From positions 1 to 5,443 of the forward strand of contig NZ_DOEH01000008.1 in assembly GCF_003533305.1 (NCBI RefSeq): a DNA stretch of 5,443 nt, written 5' to 3'. The notes below the pieces were generated by a model, which was given only the letters and a program-made list of their open reading frames with translations, did not search any database and was not told the DNA's origin. Positions 1 to 5,443 of the stretch are shown piece after piece. The DNA comes from Providencia sp. (GTDB taxonomy: Bacteria; Pseudomonadota; Gammaproteobacteria; Enterobacterales; Enterobacteriaceae). How positions within the stretch are numbered: position 1 is the first letter of the stretch; every line of letters starts with the position of its first letter. A program made the position numbers and the translations under genes.

Positions 1-4
1 GATA

Positions 5-1306
<1,302 letters not shown>

Positions 1307-1382
1307 TGGTGCTGATAGGCAGATTCGAACTGCCGACCTCACCCTTACCAAGGGTGTGCTCTACCAACTGAGCCATATCAGC
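1307..1382 (-). tRNA. thrT: tRNA-Thr (anticodon GGT)
   Basis: A complete 76-nt tRNA gene that reads ACC/ACU codons. The acceptor stem GCTGATA pairs with TATCAGC, and the terminal ACCA includes the encoded CCA (1307-1309 on the complement). The D-loop has AGTTGGTAGAG and the T-arm has the GTTCGAATC core. The anticodon stem CACCC/GGGTG encloses TTGGTAA, placing anticodon GGT at 1347-1349. It differs at only about two positions from my recollection of E. coli thrT. It is the last tRNA of the operon, 6 nt after glyT and 117 nt before tuf. The 6-nt spacing implies that maturation depends on endonucleolytic cutting between the two tRNAs. Confidence 0.97.
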
Positions 1383-1388
1383 ACATCT

Positions 1389-1463
<75 letters not shown>

Positions 1464-1535
1464 AATGAACTCGGCTACCTGAGTTATCAGCTGCTAAACT
1501 TTTCTTGATTTATCCATTGAGGATTATCAAGGAGA
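1464..1535 (-). other. tyrU-glyT spacer with imperfect hairpins
   Basis: A 72-nt transcribed spacer inside the tRNA operon with no gene. It contains an imperfect stem-loop at 1505-1530 (TTGAT/ATCAA and ATCC/GGAT around loop ATTGA) and a short inverted repeat AACTC/GAGTT near its glyT end. These are plausible processing structures. No terminator-like T-run follows them, so transcription is expected to pass through. Confidence 0.35.
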
Positions 1536-1620
<85 letters not shown>

Positions 1621-1635
1621 TATCCAAATTTTTAA

Positions 1636-1711
<76 letters not shown>

Positions 1712-1725
1712 ATCAAGTGCTGCGC

Positions 1726-1754
1726 ATTCTAGGAAGACTGAGCGCATGTTGCAA
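1726..1754 (-). promoter_or_regulatory. Promoter of the thrU-tyrU-glyT-thrT-tufB operon
   Basis: Reading the minus strand, a -35 box TTGCAA (1749-1754) is separated by exactly 17 bp (1732-1748) from a -10 box TAGAAT (1726-1731). The -10 is followed directly by GCGC, the discriminator typical of stringently controlled rRNA and tRNA promoters, which are inhibited by ppGpp with DksA. The predicted start near 1719 gives a leader of about 8 nt before thrU. Box quality, spacing, discriminator and position agree, so this is a well supported prediction, although the start site is not measured. Confidence 0.82.
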
Positions 1755-1830
1755 CAAAAAAATTAACTTTTTTGTTCGTTCGCTCACTTTTTATCCGTTT
1801 ATTGCATTTTTGCTGTTTTTTTAACTCTTT
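1755..1830 (-). promoter_or_regulatory. A/T-tract upstream region of tRNA promoter (UP element / curved DNA)
   Basis: Directly upstream of the -35 box is an A/T-rich block with an A7 run (1756-1762) and a T6 run (1768-1773), a good candidate for an UP element contacted by the RNA polymerase alpha C-terminal domains. Further runs at 1788-1792, 1798-1800, 1807-1811 and 1816-1822 have centres falling near multiples of about 10 bp, which predicts intrinsic bending. In E. coli the thrU(tufB) upstream region is bent and activated by Fis. I could not find a clean Fis consensus here; the best match is GCTTAAAACATCAAC at 1834-1848 with one mismatch among the defined positions. Confidence 0.5.
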
Positions 1831-1861
1831 CTCGCTTAAAACATCAACAGCAGCCTTTAAC

Positions 1862-1867
1862 TATAAT
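1862..1867 (+). promoter_or_regulatory. Consensus -10 hexamer, possible coaA-direction promoter
   Basis: A perfect TATAAT lies on the plus strand, but no good -35 is found at 16-18 bp and there is no extended TGn. TTAAAA at 1836-1841 matches 4 of 6 -35 positions at an overlong 20-bp spacing. If used, transcription would start near 1874 and meet the terminator at 1950-1974 after about 100 nt. AT-rich spacers produce such hexamers by chance, so this is a weak call. Confidence 0.22.
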
Positions 1868-1949
1868 CCATTATTAATTCATGAGTAAAGAGCTCTAATA
1901 GGTTTACATTTTTTAAATGTCTATTTTATAGCCACTATCACACTTCTAT

Positions 1950-1974
1950 CACTCTAATTGTTAGAGTGTTTTTT
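1950..1974 (+). terminator. Intrinsic terminator upstream of coaA
   Basis: A perfect 8-bp stem CACTCTAA (1950-1957) / TTAGAGTG (1961-1968) with a 3-nt loop TTG is followed at once by six T residues (1969-1974). This layout is a rho-independent terminator active only in the plus direction; the complement has no T-run after the stem. No plus-strand gene ends before it, so it terminates either an unannotated short RNA or the leader of coaA (attenuation). The stem is AT-moderate, so its strength is uncertain. Confidence 0.6.
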
Positions 1975-2080
1975 AGTCAGTTAATGTCTTTTTTACTGCA
2001 CCCGTCAAAAAAAAAGCATATAAAACATAAAAAGTTCTACGCCTACAATCTTTCACTCGCTATGATGCTATCAAATTTTA

Positions 2081-2135
2081 TGGATACGGATGTTTAGGCA
2101 ACCTATCCAACCTGCATAAAATAGGCAGATGTTGG
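2081..2135 (+). promoter_or_regulatory. coaA leader with competing hairpins at the start codon
   Basis: Three helices can form but not together. A: TGGATA (2081-2086) with TATCCA (2104-2109), 17-nt loop. B: CCTAT (2102-2106) with ATAGG (2121-2125), 14-nt loop. C: CCAAC-CTGC (2107-2115) with GCAG-AT-GTTGG (2125-2135), nine pairs with a 2-nt bulge and a 9-nt loop. Helix C ends 3 nt before the coaA ATG and would occupy the ribosome footprint; A and B each use bases needed by C. No strong Shine-Dalgarno is seen; the nearest is AGG at 2123-2125. Regulatory function is inference from the pairing pattern. Confidence 0.35.
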
Positions 2136-2138
2136 TTT

Positions 2139-3089
2139 ATGAAACAAAATGAAAATTTTATTAACACTCCATATTTAGAGTTTGATAGAGAACATTGGTC
2201 AACTTTACGTGATTCAGTCCCGTTGACTCTAACATCCAGTGAGCTTCTTGAATTGAAAGGCATCAATGAAGAACTCTCGATGAAGGATGTTATCGAAATC
2301 TATCTACCACTATCTCGCTTACTTAATTTTTATATAAGCTCTAACCTACGTCGCCAAGCTGTCTTAGAACAATTCTTAGGGACTAATGAGGCCAAAGTTC
2401 CTTATATTATCGGCATTGCCGGCAGCGTGGCAGTAGGTAAGAGCACGACAGCCCGTTTACTTCAGGCCTTATTAACGCGCTGGCCAGAACACAGAAAAGT
2501 TGACCTTATTACGACTGATGGCTTTTTACATCCTAATCAGGTGTTAAAAGATAAAAATATAATGAAGAAAAAAGGTTTTCCACAATCTTATGATATGAGG
2601 AAACTAGTTAACTTTGTTTCACAGATTAAATCTGGCGCACGCCATGTTGCTGCGCCTGTTTATTCTCATTTAACCTATGATATTGTCCCCGACCAGCAAC
2701 AAATCATCGATCAACCTGATATATTGATCCTTGAAGGGCTAAACGTTCTTCAAAGTGACATGGATTACCCGCAAGATCCGCATCATGTATTCGTTTCAGA
2801 TTTTGTCGATTTTTCAATTTATGTAGATGCTGCACCACAACTATTAAAACAATGGTATATAGGACGCTTTTTAAAATTTCGCCAAGGTGCATTTTCTGCT
2901 CCTGGTTCTTATTTTCATAGTTACTCTAAATTAAGTGAAGAAGAAGCTATAAATATTGCTAGCTCAATTTGGGATGAGATTAATGGATTAAATTTAAAAG
3001 AAAATATATTACCAACAAAAGAACGAGCAAGTTTAATAATGACCAAAGGTGAAAATCATTCTATTCAAAGTGTTAGATTGAGAAAGTAG
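2139..3089 (+). CDS. coaA: Pantothenate kinase, type I (CoaA)
   Basis: CoaA phosphorylates pantothenate with ATP to 4'-phosphopantothenate, the first and rate-controlling step of coenzyme A synthesis in the cytosol, and in E. coli it is feedback-inhibited by CoA. The product is 316 residues, the same length as E. coli CoaA and collinear with it from TPYLxFDR onward, which supports the ATG at 2139. The Walker A motif GSVAVGKST is at residues 95-103 (K101), followed by R106. D127 in [10 protein letters not shown] is the catalytic aspartate position, H177 matches the residue linked to CoA inhibition, and R243, F247 and N282 match pantothenate-pocket residues. It is a single-gene plus-strand unit, divergent from the tRNA-tuf operon and convergent with birA. 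The Shine-Dalgarno is poor and the leader foldable, which suggests modest translation. A/T-ending codons dominate the C-terminal third. Confidence 0.97.
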   Translation: MKQNENFINTPYLEFDREHWSTLRDSVPLTLTSSELLELKGINEELSMKDVIEIYLPLSRLLNFYISSNLRRQAVLEQFLGTNEAKVPYIIGIAGSVAVGKSTTARLLQALLTRWPEHRKVDLITTDGFLHPNQVLKDKNIMKKKGFPQSYDMRKLVNFVSQIKSGARHVAAPVYSHLTYDIVPDQQQIIDQPDILILEGLNVLQSDMDYPQDPHHVFVSDFVDFSIYVDAAPQLLKQWYIGRFLKFRQGAFSAPGSYFHSYSKLSEEEAINIASSIWDEINGLNLKENILPTKERASLIMTKGENHSIQSVRLRK

Positions 3090-3108
3090 TTATTTTTTAA
3101 TTATTATT

Positions 3109-3127
3109 GGCCGGTTTAATTCCGGCC
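3109..3127. terminator. Hairpin terminator between convergent coaA and birA
   Basis: A perfect 6-bp all-GC stem GGCCGG (3109-3114) / CCGGCC (3122-3127) with loop TTTAATT sits in the 48-bp gap between the coaA and birA stop codons. In the coaA direction it is followed by CGAAATTTTATTATT, a delayed and imperfect U-tract. In the birA direction the downstream sequence is A-rich rather than T-rich, so termination of birA at this hairpin is less certain. The location between converging genes is what makes a shared terminator plausible. Confidence 0.6.
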
Positions 3128-3137
3128 CGAAATTTTA

Positions 3138-4118
3138 TTATTCATTTGATCTTAATGATATTTCACCACCAATATATGGCACAATTTCTCCATTTTCTTT
3201 TTGTAATAAAAGTGCACCCTGCTCATTAATCCCTCGTTCAATGCCAACTATAATATCATTACCTATCAATAGCTTAATTTTTCTATTAAAAAAATTATCA
3301 AGCTTAAACCAACGCTCGATGAAAGGTTTTAAACCTGCTTTCTCAAATAAAACTAATGCTGTTCTTAATGTTTGAATAATATTTATTGATAATTCATTTC
3401 GTTCAATATCATTAACTTCATCTATTAAAGATGCCCATGACTGATTTATAGCCTTATTATCTTCAACGTTATTTTTATCCATTCCAATATTAATACCAAT
3501 ACCAATAATAATATGCGCAGCATCACCAGTTTTACCGGTTAATTCAACAAGAATACCTGCAAGTTTTTTATCATTCATATAAAGGTCATTAGGCCATTTT
3601 ACTTTTACTTTTACTTTATTCGAACCTAACTTATTTAGTGTTTCAGCGATAACAATACCTACAACTAAACTTAACCCTATTGCCGCAGCAGGCCCTTGTT
3701 CGAGTTTCCAATACATTGACAAATAAAGGTTGCAACCAAATGGAGAGATCCATTGGCGGCCTCTCCTTCCTCGACCTGCACTTTGATATTCAGCTAAACA
3801 AGTATCACCCGATTTAAGATTTGGGATCCGTTCCAACATGTATTGGTTGGTTGAGTCAATAACAGGTTCTACGATGATATTAACGTCATCAATTTGCTTT
3901 TTAATTGTTTCTCTGTTTAATAGATTCATTTGGTAAGGGAGCTTATAACCTTTACCTGTCACCGTTTGAATATTCAAGCCCCATGATCGTAGCGTTTTAA
4001 TGTGTTTATTAATTGCCGCCCTTGTCATGCCTAACTTATCGCCAAGCTGTTCACCTGAGTGCAGCTGTGCATCCGATAAAATATCAACAAGCTGTAAAGG
4101 TATACTTATCTCTCTCAT
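3138..4118 (-). CDS. birA: Biotin-[acetyl-CoA carboxylase] ligase / biotin operon repressor BirA
   Basis: BirA makes biotinyl-5'-AMP and transfers biotin to the BCCP subunit of acetyl-CoA carboxylase; biotinyl-AMP-bound BirA dimers repress the biotin synthesis operon. The 326-residue product has an N-terminal winged helix (about residues 1-60, with [21 protein letters not shown]), so it is the bifunctional repressor type. The ligase domain shows DSTNQY (88-93), the biotinyl-AMP loop GRGRRGR (115-121), KWPND (174-178), the adenylation lysine K185 in [12 protein letters not shown], and a C-terminal SH3-like domain ending [10 protein letters not shown]. An in-frame TTG at 4125-4127 would add three residues, but the ATG at 4116-4118 aligns with the E. 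coli N-terminus and overlaps the murB stop as ATGA, implying translational coupling. A GGAT at 4127-4130 lies 8 nt upstream. Relative to E. coli there is a two-residue insertion just before KWPND. Confidence 0.96.
   Translation of the reverse strand: MREISIPLQLVDILSDAQLHSGEQLGDKLGMTRAAINKHIKTLRSWGLNIQTVTGKGYKLPYQMNLLNRETIKKQIDDVNIIVEPVIDSTNQYMLERIPNLKSGDTCLAEYQSAGRGRRGRQWISPFGCNLYLSMYWKLEQGPAAAIGLSLVVGIVIAETLNKLGSNKVKVKVKWPNDLYMNDKKLAGILVELTGKTGDAAHIIIGIGINIGMDKNNVEDNKAINQSWASLIDEVNDIERNELSINIIQTLRTALVLFEKAGLKPFIERWFKLDNFFNRKIKLLIGNDIIVGIERGINEQGALLLQKENGEIVPYIGGEISLRSNE
3597..3614 (-). repeat. Hexanucleotide repeat (TTTTAC)x3 within birA
   Basis: Three exact copies of TTTTAC (plus-strand reading) run head to tail, followed by a further TTT. 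They encode the alternating Lys-Val stretch KVKVKVK just before W175-P-N-D of BirA. E. coli BirA, as I recall it, has KVRVK here, so one six-base unit appears to have been added in frame. Because the unit is a multiple of three, slippage would change length without breaking the gene. Confidence 0.75.
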
Positions 4119-5149
4119 ACAAGACAATCCATAGCGTTAATCTCACCTTTCTTTCCAATAAATCTAACTTCAGGTTCTAAAAGAATACCAAAGCGCTTTG
4201 CAACTGTCTGGCTTACAAATTTAGCTAATTCAACAATATCTTGTCCTGTTGCTTGATTTTTATTAATTAAGACTAATGCTTGTTCTGTATGTACCGCAGC
4301 TCCGCCCATTTCATAGCCTTTCAAGCCACACTGATCGATTAACCACCCAGCAGCAAGTTTTACACGCCCATCTATTTGCAAGTATTGTGGGCAAGAAGGA
4401 TATTCAACTTTAATTTTCTGCGCTTCTTCAGCTGATATAACGGGGTTTTTAAAAAAACTTCCCGCATTGCCTGTTACGGTAGGATCAGGTAATTTACTTT
4501 TACGTGTCTGACATACAGACTCAAAGACTTGTTGTGGAGTCACTATAGCGGGATCTAGCTTAGCAAGGTCTCCGTATGTTAGTTTTGGTGCCCATACTTT
4601 AGAAAGTTTCAATCCGACGCTAACAATGGCGTAATTCTCTTTATATGTATGCTTGAAAATACTATCACGGTATCCAAACTGGCACTCATCAACAGAAAGG
4701 CGAGTAATATTTCCAGTCGCTAAACAAAGTAGGTCAACATACTCACATATATCTTTTAATTCTAATCCATATGCGCCAATATTTTGAATAGGCGCAGAAC
4801 CTACACAGCCAGGGATCAGTGCTAAATTTTCAGCACCATAAATCCCTTTGCTTAACAGTATTTCCAACAACTGATGCCAATTTTCACCGGCTCCAACTTG
4901 TATATGCCAGAATTCATCTGTCTGCGTTATTTGAATGCCTTTGATTCTATTAACGATGACGGCACCTTCAAAATCTTCAATAAATAAAATATTACTTCCA
5001 CTACCAAGTAGCAATATGGGTAATTTTTTATTTGTTGTCTCTATCCACAGTTGATGTAAAGCATCCGCACTTTGTACGATAGATAAAGACGATGCTTTCG
5101 CCTCAATACCAAAGCTATTAAATAATTTGAGTTCAGAATTCAGGTTCAT
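4115..5149 (-). CDS. murB: UDP-N-acetylenolpyruvoylglucosamine reductase (MurB)
   Basis: MurB is the cytosolic FAD enzyme that uses NADPH to reduce UDP-GlcNAc-enolpyruvate to UDP-N-acetylmuramate, the second committed step of peptidoglycan precursor synthesis. The 344-residue product compares with 342 in E. coli and is of the type I (E. coli-like) class. The FAD-binding region shows [10 protein letters not shown] (48-57) and [19 protein letters not shown] (110-128). The substrate-binding GYRDSIFK is at 159-166 (R161), the catalytic serine motif [10 protein letters not shown] at 227-236 (S231), and the catalytic glutamate E327 is in LEPEVRF. The ATG at 5147-5149 is preceded by GAAGG (5154-5158) with a rather short 4-nt gap, and the N-terminus matches the family length. 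The stop TGA overlaps the birA ATG, so murB and birA form a two-gene operon, downstream of an rRNA operon as in E. coli. Confidence 0.97.
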   Translation of the reverse strand: MNLNSELKLFNSFGIEAKASSLSIVQSADALHQLWIETTNKKLPILLLGSGSNILFIEDFEGAVIVNRIKGIQITQTDEFWHIQVGAGENWHQLLEILLSKGIYGAENLALIPGCVGSAPIQNIGAYGLELKDICEYVDLLCLATGNITRLSVDECQFGYRDSIFKHTYKENYAIVSVGLKLSKVWAPKLTYGDLAKLDPAIVTPQQVFESVCQTRKSKLPDPTVTGNAGSFFKNPVISAEEAQKIKVEYPSCPQYLQIDGRVKLAAGWLIDQCGLKGYEMGGAAVHTEQALVLINKNQATGQDIVELAKFVSQTVAKRFGILLEPEVRFIGKKGEINAMDCLV

Positions 5150-5219
5150 ACTACCTTCAATACTAAAAAACTAAGATGAGGTAAGTCTATCAGTCAGGCT
5201 TAATAGAGAATAGTAGCAA

Positions 5220-5248
5220 TCTATAAATAATCATATAAGTACAATCAA
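5220..5248 (-). promoter_or_regulatory. Candidate promoter for murB-birA
   Basis: On the minus strand, TTGATT (5243-5248) and TATAGA (5220-5225) are separated by exactly 17 bp. Each matches the sigma-70 consensus at 4 of 6 positions. The predicted leader to murB would be about 65 nt. The region is AT-rich, so chance matches are common, and some murB transcription could also come from rRNA-operon readthrough. Confidence 0.35.
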
Positions 5249-5306
5249 CTTACTTATGTGAGCTAACGGATAAGATTATTATTTGATCTGAGTATATAAA
5301 ATAGAA

Positions 5307-5357
5307 ATGATTGAATGATGAAATGATGAAATGATGAAATGATGAAATGATGAAATG
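5307..5357. repeat. 8-bp tandem repeat (ATGATGAA)n in murB upstream region
   Basis: Five exact consecutive copies of ATGATGAA run from 5315 to 5354, followed by a partial ATG (5355-5357) and preceded by one degenerate copy ATGATTGA (5307-5314). The array lies in the spacer between the rRNA-operon terminator and the candidate murB promoter and overlaps no gene. Short exact arrays of this kind usually change copy number by replication slippage. Confidence 0.93.
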
Positions 5358-5374
5358 TTAATATCCTGGAAAGT

Positions 5375-5400
5375 AAAAAGCCACCTATAAGGTGGCTTTT
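5375..5400 (-). terminator. rRNA operon intrinsic terminator
   Basis: A strong hairpin pairs AAAAGCCACC (5376-5385) with GGTGGCTTTT (5391-5400) across a 5-nt loop, whose outer T and A can also pair. In the minus direction the stem ends in five T residues. It begins about 10 nt after the 3' end of 5S rRNA, so it should end transcription of the rRNA operon ahead of murB. The A-run on the other arm also gives T4 in the plus direction, so it might act weakly both ways. Confidence 0.88.
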
Positions 5401-5409
5401 CATTATTTA

Positions 5410-5443
5410 AAACCTAGCAGTTCCCTACTCTCACATGGGGAGA
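5410..5443 (-). rRNA. rrf: 5S ribosomal RNA, 3' end (partial)
   Basis: The minus strand reads TCTCCCCATGTGAGAGTAGG and then GAACTGCTAGG, which is the conserved 3' portion of enterobacterial 5S rRNA. Only the last 34 nt or so are inside the window; the rest, with 23S and 16S, should lie beyond the right edge. The mature 3' end near 5410 is set by comparison with the E. coli end and may be off by one or two bases. Position next to murB corresponds to E. coli rrnB. Confidence 0.92.

Larger units (their letters stand above)
1712..2138. other. Divergent thrU-coaA spacer (427 bp, no gene)
   Basis: No open frame here looks like a gene. From left to right it holds the tRNA-operon promoter and its A/T-tract upstream region (to about 1830), an isolated plus-strand TATAAT at 1862-1867, a small hairpin ACATTT-TTT-AAATGT at 1906-1920, a plus-strand intrinsic terminator at 1950-1974, an A9-containing AT-rich stretch around 2007-2030, and the foldable coaA leader from about 2081. 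A convincing coaA promoter with both boxes was not found; -10-like hexamers occur at 2044-2049 (TACAAT) and 2061-2066 (TATGAT), each without a good -35. Confidence 0.6.

Noticed and set aside
2078..2266. Minus-strand open frame over the coaA start
   Set aside because: It overlaps the conserved coaA N-terminus antisense, and has no recognisable domain or ribosome site.
2704..2892. Minus-strand open frame within coaA
   Set aside because: It is antisense to conserved CoaA residues and shows no independent coding evidence.
5254..5270. Possible CRP site (TATGTGAGCTAACGGAT) upstream of murB
   Set aside because: The left half TGTGA is good, but the right half GGATA does not resemble TCACA, so only a half-site is present.
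5307..5357. CRISPR-like array
   Set aside because: The repeat unit is 8 bp with no spacers between units; it is a simple tandem repeat.

Overview
The window is an ordinary chromosomal housekeeping segment of a gamma-proteobacterium of the order Enterobacterales. Gene order (5S rRNA end, murB, birA, coaA, four tRNAs, tuf) matches the E. coli rrnB-murB-birA-coaA-thrU-tyrU-glyT-thrT-tufB locus, here written in the opposite orientation. The A+T-rich non-tuf genes, the AT-rich spacers and the protein divergence from E. coli suggest the Morganellaceae (Providencia-like, possibly Proteus or a relative). The genus is inference from sequence recall, not a search result.

Layout. Positions 5-1189 (minus) encode a full-length EF-Tu. 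Upstream on the same strand lie four complete tRNA genes with encoded CCA ends, in transcript order Thr(TGT), Tyr(GTA), Gly(TCC), Thr(GGT) (1711 down to 1307). A strong stable-RNA promoter at 1726-1754, with a GC-rich discriminator and an A/T-tract-rich upstream region, should drive tRNAs and tuf as one transcript. A 427-base divergent spacer (1712-2138) separates this operon from coaA (pantothenate kinase, plus strand, 2139-3089). The spacer holds an unexplained plus-strand intrinsic terminator (1950-1974) and a set of mutually exclusive short helices running up to the coaA start codon. coaA converges on birA (biotin-protein ligase/repressor, minus, 3138-4118) with a GC-rich hairpin between them. 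birA is the downstream partner of murB (UDP-N-acetylenolpyruvoylglucosamine reductase, minus, 4115-5149), joined by an ATGA stop/start overlap. Upstream of murB lie an 8-bp tandem repeat (5307-5357), the terminator of an rRNA operon, and the last 34 bases or so of 5S rRNA, cut by the window edge.

Functionally this is growth machinery: translation (tRNAs, EF-Tu, 5S), cofactor metabolism (CoA synthesis, biotin attachment and repression of biotin synthesis) and peptidoglycan precursor synthesis. I see no mobile element, CRISPR array, defence system or transferred cassette, and no new multi-gene system. The points worth a second look are non-coding: the orphan terminator and foldable leader before coaA, the 8-bp repeat before murB, and a hexanucleotide repeat that adds two residues beside the BirA active site.
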